DNA of 64,000 bases from Dendrolimus kikuchii (taxonomy: Eukaryota > Arthropoda > Insecta > Lepidoptera > Lasiocampidae): NCBI GenBank assembly GCA_019925095.2, contig CM034389.1, positions 17,967,435-18,031,434 of the forward strand, written 5' to 3'. The notes beneath the pieces are model-generated. The model ran no database searches. It was not told the DNA's origin and saw nothing but the letters and a program-made list of their open reading frames with translations. Each line of letters starts with the position of its first letter. Position 1 is the stretch's first letter. A program made the translations under genes and the position numbers. Shown piece by piece: positions 20,814 through 31,274 of this stretch.

Positions 20814-21236
20814 GATGGAGAACACGATGCATTTTTTTTTTAGTTTTCATGTCTGTATTTTCGGGATTCACGTAAAAAGTACTGGGCCGTTTACGGTCCG
20901 TTTTTCAAGATTATTAGACTTATAATCGACACAACTTTTAATTCTGGGAATTTATCTGGGAATTATTAAAAATTACCAGATTAAAAAAATCTAATTTTAA
21001 TTTCATTTTTTTCAGTGATTGATAACAATAAAATGTGTGATACTTTTTATCCCGGGATTCTTGCGGGAATTTTCCCGGGAGCGGTTTGTAGTTGTTTGGG
21101 TGCATCAAAATTAGCTTATTCTAACAGTCTTCACTTAAACGAAAGCTTACAACTTTCTTAAGTGCTACGGTACTTTGTGTCCCGGGAATCCCGCGGTTTC
21201 AAGTTTATCGTGGACGAAGTAGCGGACATTTCCTAG
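20655..21236 (+). mobile_element. Helitron-like element, family H, copy 1
   Basis: The left end CCTATAATATTATAAAATT differs by one base from the TC start of the copy at 21842-22353. The right end is GTGGACGAAGTAGCGGACAT then TTCCTAG, with T next. Internal blocks such as TTTAAAAAAACAACTGGAAT, GATTCACGT, GGAATTTTCCCGGGAGCGGT and TTAGCTTATT are shared with three other copies in the window. A (TA)n expansion lies inside at 20747-20811. No Rep/helicase is encoded. Confidence 0.6.
20747..20811. repeat. (TA)n microsatellite
   Basis: An almost pure TA dinucleotide run grown within the Helitron-like copy, at the place where other copies have CTATATAA. Confidence 0.95.
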
Positions 21237-21841
21237 TAATATATATTTATACATCGTAAATAGTTACTTTTTATATAAATATTCAGTTATTTTCAAACTT
21301 TATCCATCCTAACAATGTACGCTGGAAATACATAATAACATGCATTAATTTGCAAATTCATAGATACGATAGTAGTCAACATATATACAGGTTCAATCAG
21401 TCAGAATTGCCGGCACACGTCATGAATTTCACAGTATGTAAGTTCTGCAATATTCACCCCTATATGTCGCTACAAACCTACCAATTTATGGCGAGCTATA
21501 TTTGAAATATACAACACCTATGTTACGACCATTTCGACATTTCGCTGCTTACGTATGTATTATATTATTTTATACGTTTCCTTCTGAACTGTATTTAAGG
21601 TAACTTCGGTGTGATATTTTTTTCACAAAGTCATATGAATAAAATAATACTAAAATGCTTGAGGCTTTTGTTACGACTAGAGCTTCAGTCGTAAACTGAC
21701 AAAGGTAATATTGTATAACTTCTTTAACTGATGTATTATACCTATATAATGTTTAATTTTGAGGCTGGATTGATTACAATATTTGCTGTTAATTAAATGC
21801 ATTTAATCTCTAGAGTGAATATGAGATGATAATATTAGATA

Positions 21842-22353
21842 CTAGGATATGCCCGTGAATTCATCCACGCTGGACTTGAAATTCCCGCGGTATTCCCGAG
21901 ACACAAAGTATCACAGCATTTAAAAAAGAATGTAAGCTATCTTTTTAATGAAAACTGTGTCGGAATAAGCTAATTTTCATGTACCCGAACAACTTCAAAC
22001 CACTCCTAGGAAAATTCCCGCGCGATTCCCAGGATAAAAAAGTCACGTTTTATTGCATAAAACTTGCTATCGATCAGTAACAAAATGACATTGAAATTAG
22101 TTTTTTTTTAATCTGGCCATTTTAAATCATTCCCATAAAAATTGCCGCGGGATTCCTAGGATAAAAAGTAGAGCACATTTTAAGTCTATGTCGAAGTCGG
22201 CCCATTAGATTTTACGTGAATCCCGAACAAATTGACAAAACAAAAAAAAAAAAAATTCATCGTGTTCTTCATCGCCTATATAGCTTATTCCATTTTTTTT
22301 AAATAGCTTTAATGTACAGACAAGGCATGTTTATATTTTTGTAATATTATAGA
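21842..22353 (-). mobile_element. Helitron-like element, family H, copy 2
   Basis: On the minus strand it starts TCTATAATATTACAAAA, preceded by A, and ends at CTAG (21842-21845), followed by T. Helitrons insert between A and T, so both ends fit. It shares blocks with copy 1 over most of its 512 bp but faces it, tail to tail, with about 600 bp between. It is non-coding. Confidence 0.65.
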
Positions 22354-22397
22354 TATCTGTAATATTATAAAATTATAAACATGCCGCCAATATTCGC

Positions 22398-22398
<1 letters not shown>

Positions 22399-22462
<64 letters not shown>
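22399..22462. repeat. (TA)n microsatellite
   Basis: A pure TA run of about 64 bp just outside the second Helitron-like copy. Confidence 0.95.
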
Positions 22463-22463
<1 letters not shown>

Positions 22464-22465
22464 TT

Positions 22466-22510
22466 GTCTTGTACAAATTGAGCAATAGTCTTCCTTAATT
22501 TGTACAAGAC
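22466..22510. other. 14-bp inverted repeat
   Basis: GTCTTGTACAAATT at 22466-22479 is perfectly complementary to AATTTGTACAAGAC at 22497-22510, with a 17-nt loop. It sits between the (TA)n tract and the retroposon at 22534. Confidence 0.6.
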
Positions 22511-22533
22511 GTAAAGTTATTTTTATTGAATTA

Positions 22534-22750
22534 TTATAGTTCTGCAGACAGGCAGACGTCCCACCTAATGGAAAGCGGTGACCGTCGCCTAGTGATATTT
22601 AAAACACCCAGAGTGCAACCAATGAGGTGGTCTCTAAAAGAAGACTGGAACCTGGCCATTATTGCCGGAACACAACTTAAGGTTGCTATGGCGGAATACT
22701 CTAGACCAGAACTTTAAGCTATCCAGACGGCCAAATACCCAACACCTGGC
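22534..22750 (-). mobile_element. Short retroposon (GCAGACAGG family), copy 2
   Basis: CTGCAGACAGGCAGACGTCC, CACCTAATGGAAAGCGGTGA, CTGGAACCTGGCCATTATTG and AACACAACTTAAGGTTG match the family seen at 7228 and 49878, with more substitutions. The GC-rich CGGCCGCAGG end is missing. Confidence 0.65.
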
Positions 22751-22754
22751 TGTG

Positions 22755-24900
22755 TGTTTTTTCTTTATAATATTGTTGGTTATCAACTCACAAATGGCGG
22801 CTTTTTGGAGTATTGTTTTAACGTGATGTTATTGATAGCTTGTATATCAGGCACCTTTAATTGACGGTTTGTCTGTCTACATCTGTAAGTTTTGCTTCAA
22901 TATCGGATTTAGGTGTGAAAGGATCCGTAAATGACAAACGTAGTGCATGCTTAGCTTACGCTAGCCAATTTACAGGTGTAAGGCGTGACTATCGCATACT
23001 ATTTGCTCCAATCGTTTTGATCGATTTGATAATACGATAATATCTATGATTTTAGACTAAGCTTTTGGCAAGTACTTATAACGGTGTTTTGCTGTAGGTA
23101 CACTTTTATTTTAAAAATGAACAATATTTGTTGAAGAATGAGAAAGAGAGAGAAAGACATATGTTGTTTTAATAAAAAAGAGTGATTGTGTAGAAATTTT
23201 CAAATTTTCCACTAAACAAGTGAAAAATTGGACCTACCACCAAGAATATAATTCTTAGGCGTCAGTTAAGCAAGGATCTACCAACAATTTGATAGAATTT
23301 GCGATTTTGATATATAGCGGCTTTCGCTTCTGTCATATTAGCTTAGAGATTCTAAAATATAATATTTATGAATGTTTAATAGATCCACGAACCAAATATA
23401 AATAGAGCTAGTGCACCGGTTTTTTATTTAAGATAGTATTTACATACTTTCCTTAATAACTTTTAATATATAACCCAATTTATGCCTAATGATGACAACC
23501 CACGATTGTGTCAAAATAACATTGGAAACCACACGCAAATTGGTTTATCCTTTGTAAATATTTATCACACAAATAACACGGTCGAAAGAAATCAGTTTAT
23601 TACTTTGCATGGTACTTATATGATTGTACTTGAGTGAAGTGGGCGGTCCACGTGACTGTCGGCCTGTGTCGCTGGTATCGGCCTCACTACCGCAAATTGA
23701 GGCTTTGTACAAATTGAAAGCGCTTCCAAATAACTGTAGACCTGTGTATTTATGACAGAGCTAAAGCAAGGAGTAGTATACTGAGAATCAATCATGGTAA
23801 TGGGGCTTTATACGATTTAATTTGTGCTAATCTCGATCAGTGGTCGTAATTTGTTCGTAGTTCATAAAATTTTATGTTTGTACATTATTGGCGTTCTTTT
23901 GTTAAAAAGTGTTACGATAGGCGGAGTACTTGTTGGCATAATTTTAAAATTAAATTAAAGCAAATTGAATCAATTTCGTTGAAAGGTACTGAACGGAATG
24001 CACACGATAGTATTCTATGATATGGAATGATTCATGTTTGTGTGTATATGGATCACTTTGGTTGATTCACCTGATTTGAAAGACAAAAATTGTACGTCTA
24101 ATTTGGGCTTATACTATAACTCTATGCAACTATTTGACCACAAGATCTTTCCTCGTAACAAACGCGATGAATTTAAAGACTGCGCTATAAATTCAACTAC
24201 TGCAATGATGCGCAAGTGTTTAGTGCATGGAACCCTTTGTATACAATAAAATTCCGAATTCGCTTAGAGAGATATTATGTACATTATTTAAAAAGAAATT
24301 AAGTAAGCTATTAACGACTATATGTTCTTATAATATAAACATGTTTATGAATGATAAAACATAAACTACATACTACATAAAATTCACAGAAATGTATTTA
24401 TCATGCCGTAATTGTAAGACATTTTACTTTTTAAATAATTACTATTATTTGTATGGTTATTATTATTATTTTTTCTTACTTATTTATAATTATTAATTAC
24501 AATTAATATATTACAAAGAAAGTATTGTAAAACCAATTTTGCACGTCTTTTATAGGCAGATTGTATTGATACTATGACAACTTTAACATTCTTGTACATG
24601 TATTATGCAATAAAAATACTATTTATTCTATTCATTAGATATGATAATGTTATTTATTTAATACATACACACACATATAATAATTATCTATTAGCAATTC
24701 TTCTATTCATAAAATATAACTAAGCCCGATCATAAAGGCACTCCTCAGGGCTCAAAAAAACCTACGCCTAAAATGGGGTAAAAAAATTCCTTCACTTCAT
24801 AGTATATAGATTAGTCGCAGTAAACAGTTCCGATAGCCACTAAAATGGACTTTGTAATCGACTCATATTAATGAGTCGTATTAAAAAGTCCTAAAGTATT
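22755..24900. other. Unique AT-rich sequence
   Basis: No supported gene or repeat. The plus-strand 71-codon frame at 24034 shows no recognisable motif. Confidence 0.4.
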
Positions 24901-24908
24901 TAAAAAAA

Positions 24909-24954
24909 TGCTAAATTCAAACGTAGATAATTATATCTCCGTTTGAATTTAGCA
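24909..24954. other. 46-nt near-perfect hairpin
   Basis: TGCTAAATTCAAACG (24909-24923) pairs perfectly with CGTTTGAATTTAGCA (24940-24954). After one mismatch, AGATA and TATCT continue the stem to a 4-nt loop. It is shorter than a typical animal pre-miRNA and is probably the relic of an inverted-repeat element, but it is conspicuously intact. Confidence 0.55.
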
Positions 24955-24959
24955 GTTTG

Positions 24960-25770
24960 TTTACAGCTACAATTATAAATTAATATTATCATTATGTGCA
25001 AGTAACTTTGGATATTTGTATATTTAGATATTCTTTTCTTCAAAGTCTTGGACATGACCTGATTTAAATCAAATTTTATATATGTGGGAACTTTCAGTAA
25101 CGGAGATGAAAATAAAATATTGTTCACCGTAAATATCAGATAGTTTATCTGGAATCGGGATTAAAAGTTCACACAAAGTAATCTGAACGAAGTTTATATA
25201 TATACTGTTGTTAATACAGTGTTTGTTCTTGGGATATTTTTCATCTTGACAATGGGATGGTTTCCTTGGAAACAGAATCCTATATTTTTACAAACGAAGC
25301 TACGAGGAAAGGTCTAGTGAAGATAATAATAATATTAAAAAAGACAATACGGGTTTTAAATTACGTTTTTTGTTTTAGATTTGAATTGCAGCAGTCGTAA
25401 TTTACCTGAAAATTTTGCTAATTTTAGATTCAACTCTAGCAGAGAATAGCTGAAAAGTTGTGTGTTAAACAAACTGACTCACGTTAATTTCATCATAAAG
25501 CAGAATTTCACGTACGTGCCGTGCCATGTTTGTTTTCAACGTACAGTTTTTTTAATTCCTGGCTAGTTCATATTTATACTAAATCCTATATAAAATATTG
25601 CATTCAATGTTTTAAAGAATTCTATCAAAATATGAATACAAGTGTTAATAATACAGTATTACATACAATTGCTATAGGAAGAAACTTTGTTGCAGCTGTT
25701 AACGCCTTTTGAAGAACTTTTAAACTTTTAAAATTACGACTAAATAAAAACAAATGTTCACCATAAACAA
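24960..25770. other. Unique AT-rich sequence
   Basis: No supported feature. Confidence 0.4.
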
Positions 25771-25774
25771 TACA

Positions 25775-26045
25775 TCCATACTATTACCAAATTTTAAAAA
25801 TACCGTGTTTGTACATTGAAGCTACGAGAAAAAAAAAACAATTGGAATACTCTATATAAGCAATGGAGATCTCAATGTATTTTTTTTAATTGTTGCCTGT
25901 TTGTCGGTTTGGCTGTTTGTTCGGAACGATTTCGATGCGTTTTTCGCTGATTCCTTGACTTAAAATCTGCGTTACTTTTTATCCTGGGAATCCTGCCGGA
26001 GTTTTTCTGGGAATTCTTCAAAATGGCCAGATTAAAAAAAAACAA
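25775..26045 (+). mobile_element. Helitron-like element, family H, 3'-truncated copy 3
   Basis: It starts TCCATACTATTACC after A, then CGTGTTTGTACATTGAAGCT, CAATTGGAATACTCTATATA, GGAGATCTCAATG and CCTGGGAATCCTGCCGGAGT. It stops after CCAGATTAAAAAAAAA, before the conserved GCGG…CTAG end. Confidence 0.6.
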
Positions 26046-26049
26046 TACC

Positions 26050-26690
26050 ATTATTACTTGAGGTTTTACAATTTCGTTATCTACTATCTATGGGCTGGGT
26101 ATCTGGAATCGAGCCTAGGGTGATCCTTTATATCACTATATACATATATATCTTATATACTCATCCATAATATAAGCGTAACTTGCTCAGCTTGGGGATA
26201 TAGAATATGTGAGTTTGTCTGCCGATTATTATTGTTATCATTAAAAACCTCTATATTCCTTATTGAAAGTAAACATAATTAATACAGATTGCATCCATAG
26301 GATTACGTAAGTACGGAATATCCAATGAATGGAGTTACAATGCAGTTGTTACAGATGCTAAGAGCAAATTCAATCGAAATCAGGGTTCATTGGACCGAAC
26401 TTTGCAATTCCACTCATTGGTCTAAACTTGAATTGCATAAAGGTGTTAACCTTCTTTCTTTCTACGTACTACAAATTAAAGTAGAATTGTTTTGATCGAA
26501 GTTGTCTTGGTAGTTTAAGCTGTTTTTGTAACTGAATATTACATTGTTACGATTGCTATTTGACACATTTCATAATAAATTCTAAATCAATGTTCATAAT
26601 AAAGAGCATGCGTTAAAATGCTCTACTATCAGCTTACTTTAAATATTTCATTATAGAAATAATTTTAATTATTGTTTAAAGAATAATCAA
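26050..26690. other. Unique AT-rich sequence
   Basis: No supported feature. Confidence 0.4.
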
Positions 26691-26693
26691 GAA

Positions 26694-26737
26694 GCTAGTT
26701 GACTCGATAGAATCATAATTTTTTCGAGTAAACTAGC
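26694..26737. other. 14-bp inverted repeat
   Basis: GCTAGTTGACTCGA pairs with TCGAGTAAACTAGC with a single mismatch around a 16-nt loop. No associated gene is visible. Confidence 0.5.
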
Positions 26738-26868
26738 TAATGACGTCACAACGCAGTACACTATTACAAAATGAAGGAATCTCCGACGTGATGTATGATG
26801 ATAAAAATTATCCCAATTGATTTGTCTGTCAAATACCCCATTACTTATTGACTGAAATGTAATAGTAA

Positions 26869-27400
26869 TGTTACAACTTAGGCCCCGACAAACATAAATT
26901 CCACGTACAGATCTGTAAAAAGCACATTTTATTACCTGTCGGCATTTGAACTGGTTGTAATTCTTTTATGATCGTCTTCTTTTGTTCACTTATTTATTGG
27001 CATACGTTTCTAGTTATTGTAGAGAACAGACTATTGTCCCATTGTACTCGCTCAGGAGCATCATTAGCTAGGTGTTGCGGGTTACAATTACAAGCTAATT
27101 CTAGGAAACCGTGTCGACGTTGCCGGGCGGGCACATTTGCATTTGTGAAGTATAAAACGACGGCCTGATTGAGAGAGGGGTCAGTTGAGCTACAAATACG
27201 ATACAGGCGGGACGTGTGTACATTTAGGGAATCTAATAGTGACGGACTTTGCACGTTTTATTGAATTACGACTTTCTGCATTACGTTTGGATTTGTTGTG
27301 TTCGGTTATATTTGTACCTGTGTTATACGTGTTTGTATAGTTCTAATAACCTCCATAATAATTCTAACGGCATTTTAATTCGAGTCCCGCTAACTCGTAA
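26869..27400 (+). mobile_element. LTR retrotransposon long terminal repeat, copy 1
   Basis: It begins TGTTACAACTTAGGCCCCGA and ends GAGTCCCGCTAACTCGTAA. It contains a TATA-like TATAAAA at 27151-27157 and a later CTAATAACCTCCATAATAA region in the place where copy 2 has AATAAA. The same sequence with clean ends forms the solo LTR at 39303-39807. No gag-pol sequence adjoins, and a SINE starts immediately to the right. A Ty3/gypsy-type source is inferred from the 4-bp duplication of the 39303 copy. Confidence 0.75.
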
Positions 27401-27402
27401 AG

Positions 27403-27705
27403 GAATAACAATCCATAAATGTCCCACTGCTGGGCTCGGGCCTCCCTTTATAGAGGAACGGAGAGTATACCCGCCACGCTTGTCCAAGGCGGCTTGGCAG
27501 GTTTGACACATCGCTCGTCTCGATGTGCAGGATGCATCACGATGTTTTCCTTCACCGTTATTAGCACGTGGTAATTGTAACAATATGCACATTAGGTTAG
27601 AAAACTGCCTAAGTGGTGCATGCGTTCCGGCCAGGATCGAACCCGCGCCCTTTGAGTCTGGAACACGTGCGCTAGCCATTACGGTACAACGACTGAAGTG
27701 ACCCT
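27403..27705 (-). mobile_element. tRNA-derived SINE
   Basis: On the minus strand the head contains an A-box-like TGGCTAGCGCACGTG and a B-box-like GGTTCGATCCT about 30 bp further on, as in a tRNA-derived polymerase III promoter. The body continues through GCATGCACCACTTAGGCAGT, GTGAAGGAAAACATCGTGAT and CAAGCCGCC to the 3' end GCAGTGGGACATTTATGGAT. It is well preserved. The 118-codon open frame across it is a chance by-product. No clear target duplication was found because it abuts the LTR end. Confidence 0.8.
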
Positions 27706-27709
27706 GTTA

Positions 27710-28710
27710 TTATTATTATAATTAAGGAGATAGGTATCGTTGTGTATTGTTCATATCAGTGTAATTAGTTTGTACAGCATTTCAAATATATAAACTAAAC
27801 GTTGCCAAACTTGGTTAATAAAGGTTAACGGCTGTTTACACGCTTTTAATTAAATTGCTACTAGACTTATAGACATCAATTAACATTACAAACGATCTGT
27901 TGTTAGTGTTGGGTTCGCTTACATTCTGTGCTCTCATTTACCCATGACTTTGTCTATGATAGATGCTTAGCAAACATCAAAAATCAAAACCAAAAAACAG
28001 GTTTCCTTTATTTCAAATTATGTTTATGTTTCTTATACAGTCTTAAACAGTATATAGTTAATTCTAGATCATGTGTTCTACCAAAGTAGTCAAACGGAGT
28101 TTTCATGTTTACCGTTTTTCTTTTATATTTTACAATTTTTGCAATACAAATACAAGTATAAAGGGAGAGCAAAACAGAGGGATTGATTGTGTGAAGGATG
28201 ATTTGTTTTGTGATGTGATAGACAACGTTCATACATATATCAAAATAAAGAAAAATGAAAGGAAAATATATATTGTACCGACCTCAAATCATTTGAAGAA
28301 GGTGAAACAAAAGAGAGATAGACGAGATCATTTGTCTTCTGCCTTGCCAATTGCTATTTAATGCAAAAAGATATTTTTAAATCGAATAGCCAATTCCTGA
28401 TATGCCTAAGTGTCCATAGAATATAAAAGTCTGTTTTATAAAATTGTGTAACAAAAAAGATACCGAGTCGTAGGACTGTCCGTCAGAATTCAAAACTTTG
28501 TATCTGAGTGTGACGGTCATGCGTGTTCAGTGCTTTTTACCCACCCAAAAGAGCCCTTCGTGCCTAAAGAAGTTTTCTCTTCAATTACTAAGTACTTGCC
28601 GCTGACAGCACCACAAAACTTACTTCCCATACATATGCATGTATTGATTTTAAGCTTGAAGAACATATCAATTAACGCAATTTAATTAAATTTTGAGTGT
28701 ACAATGGAGC
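27710..28710. other. Unique AT-rich sequence
   Basis: No supported gene or repeat. The two ~75-95-codon frames around 28000-28360 overlap on opposite strands and show no motif. Confidence 0.4.
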
Positions 28711-28714
28711 TTAC

Positions 28715-28980
28715 GTAGGCTTAATATGCATATAATGCAACGTCGGCCACGTAAACCCGTAACGCGGCCTGTACAAAGCATTTACAGATTGGGAACCCGC
28801 CTGCGGCACACCGCAGTGGAGCACAAAGCAGATCTGGTCAAAGTTCCTAACAATTAGCGTAATAGACGTTTGACCGTCCACCTTTCCAACCGTTGTACTG
28901 GAAATCACGGCACCGAACAGATGACTACATATTTGTTCGGGCGTAAAAGGTATTGGTTTTTCAAAATGACTGTATCTATT
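28715..28980 (-). other. Candidate coding exon, unrecognised
   Basis: On the minus strand an open frame of 88 codons follows TTTTGTTTATTGCTATAG, a pyrimidine-rich tract ending in AG just outside 28980, which is a good splice-acceptor context. It ends at CCTAC then GTAAGC, a plausible donor whose last exon base is 28715. The peptide includes EKPIPFTPEQICSHLFGAVI, NFDQICFVLHCGVPQAGSQS and LYRPRYGFTWPTLHYM. Composition is GC-richer than the flanks, and no repeat match is visible. I do not recognise a domain. Without a conserved homologue this could still be a non-coding island with a chance open frame. Confidence 0.25.
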
Positions 28981-29089
28981 CTATAGCAATAAACAAAATT
29001 GAACACTTTGTCTGTAATTTCAAAATACATGCTAACATTTAAATGAAAATTGTTATTTATACTTTACCTGACATGATACTTATTAGAAT

Positions 29090-29851
29090 TTTTTTTACGG
29101 CGAAAAAAAGTCAGTTTGAACTAAGTCCCATTTTTCGAGATGTACCCATTCCGATAACCGACCAACTTCAACTTCTTGGCATTTCTTTAACATCCACTCT
29201 CAATTTCGGCTCCTATATTGAAAGTGTAGCTCAGCTGGCTGCTAAAAAGTTAAGTATACTTACAAAGGTGAGTCGCTACTTCACTGCAGAGCAACTACTT
29301 AATCTTTACTGTGCTCAAGTAAGATCTTGCATGGAGTACTGCTCTCACCTTTGGGACGGCTCAGCCAAATACCAGCTTGAGGCGCTGGAGTCAATTGAGA
29401 GAAGAGCCAAGAGGTTGATTGGTAGCGACCAGCTTGTCAATACAAGGCTTCAAAGCTTAGAGCATCGACGCCGGGTTGCTAGTCTGTCGGTTTTTTATAG
29501 GATTCATTTCGGAGAGTGTGCGGTTGAACTGTTTGACCTGATTCCCCCTACACCATTCCATCTTCGGACCACAAGACGCTCTGGTTTGCGCCATCGTTTC
29601 ACAGTGGAAACGATACCAGTGCGTACTAAACGTTTCGCCTCCACGTTCCTTCTGCGTACGGCAGAATTGTGGAATGCACTACCAGAGTCCGTGTTTCCAG
29701 AAAAGTACAATCCGGGAATCTTCAAGTCTCGTGTGAATAGGTATTATCTAGGTAAGCGTGCTCCATCTTCGACCGCATCATCGTCCGGCACTGGACGTGA
29801 TCGTGGTCAAACGCAAACCTATCTATAATTTAAAAAAAAAAAAAAAAAAAA
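29090..29851 (+). pseudogene. Jockey/CR1-group LINE, 5'-truncated, reverse transcriptase C terminus
   Basis: This is the end of a non-LTR retrotransposon ORF2. From about 29093 the frame reads TAKKSQFELSPIFRDVPIPI, then LQLLGISL, LNLYCAQVRSCMEYCSHLWD, ESIERRAKRLIG, RRVASLSVFYRIHFGECAVE and TAELWNALPESVFPEKYNPG, ending at TAA near 29826. These blocks are the thumb and post-polymerase region typical of jockey/CR1-like LINEs. The catalytic YADD core and the endonuclease lie beyond the truncation point. The frame is uninterrupted, suggesting a fairly recent insertion. A run of about 20 A residues (29832-29851) is the poly(A) tail. Upstream codons before 29090 are host flank. Confidence 0.9.
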
Positions 29852-29854
29852 TGC

Positions 29855-30580
29855 TCTAAGAGGTAGACGGACAAAATATCAAAAAATATATCATCAGAAT
29901 CTACTGTTCTGAATTAGCTCCTCCTTTTTTTAATTCACTGTACAAACCCCCTCTTCATATTATATCTATGCTATAATAAATCTGTAAATGGTTCGAGTTT
30001 ATACAATGCGTTTAAAAATCGGAGAAAAATCAGGGAGGATAATTCGGACCATGAAATTGAGAAAATGCAATTTTTAGAATTTTTGTATGTCTGTCTCTTA
30101 GAGCATCACATGAAAACTACTGAACTGAATTTACTAACAAATATCTACGTTGTCTTAAACAACATGTGATTCGTTGTATTACTTCGAATCAGGTGGACTT
30201 CGACACATCTATGTTTTGTTGGGCAGTTGTCTAGACTATATGAACCTACTTTCTTTGTTATTATTATATGTAAAAAACCTAATTTAGTTTTTGTGTAAGT
30301 AAAATAAAGCCTAGGGTTTGACACGCGCCGTAGTCGCGGAGCAAGTTGTATTTACACATATAGATAGAAGATAGATTATTATTTATTAATATTAAGGTAT
30401 ATTGTATTTATAATATCCTAAGACAAGTAGAGTACGGAGCCTAGGTCACCATTTTCTATGGGTTAAGATATTTAAAGGTCGGCTACGTAAATAACAAGTG
30501 AATGGGAATATAAAGTTATCCTTTATCACTGAGCTACATTAAATCGGTACTAACCAATATAATATTTAATACCGGCAAGC
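29855..30580. other. Unique AT-rich sequence
   Basis: No supported gene or repeat. Confidence 0.35.
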
Positions 30581-30582
30581 CT

Positions 30583-30745
30583 TCTCAGCTGGTCTTTCAG
30601 ATAAAGGCCTCCTCCAAGGTCCTCCATTAGTTCCTTTCTTGTGCAGATCTAGTCATGTGGTACGCCTACTCCTTTGATGTCATTCTCAAATCTTAGCCGT
30701 TGCCCTCCTCTTTTTCTTTTCTCATCACTGGGGGACTAAAGGTAC
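30583..30745 (-). pseudogene. LINE reverse transcriptase C-terminal scrap
   Basis: The minus strand reads DEKRKRGGQRLRFENDIKGV, later KELMEDLGG and, in another frame, GGGLYLKDQLRRLAG. This follows the GKRKRG…RW.DDI..VAG…W..LEEAF pattern at the end of RTE-like reverse transcriptases. Stops and frame changes show long decay. Confidence 0.55.
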
Positions 30746-30861
30746 CTGAAATTAAATTGATAAATGGTCAAGAAAAACAACTTTTCCTTGATAATCTTTC
30801 AATTTTATTTCGGACCGGTCCACTTCCACTTCAGGCTCTATATTTGGTGTTCTACCAGAAC

Positions 30862-31235
30862 TACACCAGATGAACTAAAACAAACGCTTAAAGAATTAAC
30901 TATTGAAAGTGAAAAAGTGGAATTGGTTATGAATACAACTAAGCCCAAAGTGATGTAAAGGGCCCAAAATAGACAAAATAATAGACATGAAAAGGGTGGA
31001 ACATGTAGAGAGCTACGAATATCTGGGACAAACAATATCACCAGAAAATTTAATGGAAAAATAGTTTAAAAGGGAATTTGCAACTCACGGAGGCGTCTGA
31101 TATTTAAAGAAAAGTAAAGTGATTAATTAAGTACGTAATAACGAACATATGGGTTTCAAATATGGGCACTCACAAAAAGAAATATGAGGTCTGTCTGAGA
31201 AACCAGAGGTCTGTCAAAATAAGAAGAAGAAAAAT
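30862..31235 (+). pseudogene. RTE-like LINE reverse transcriptase fragment
   Basis: Three pieces line up in order on the plus strand: ELKQTLKELTIESEKVELVM then NTTKPKVM at 30865-30955; VEHVESYEYLGQTIS near 31000-31040; and YGFQIWALTK near 31145-31180. They correspond to the segment after the polymerase active site, the YLGQ motif and the YG.Q.WALT motif of RTE-type reverse transcriptases. Stops and frame changes separate them. It is oriented away from the scrap at 30583-30745, so the two are separate or rearranged insertions. Confidence 0.7.
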
Positions 31236-31274
31236 TACAAAAAAAAGAACAATAAAGGGAAGGATAAACTAACT

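Noticed and set aside
27323..27679. 118-codon minus-strand open frame
   Set aside because: It lies within the SINE and the end of the LTR. SINEs are non-coding and no domain is visible.
27640..27700. tRNA gene
   Set aside because: A- and B-box-like sequences are present, but the body continues into a SINE tail and the cloverleaf cannot be completed.
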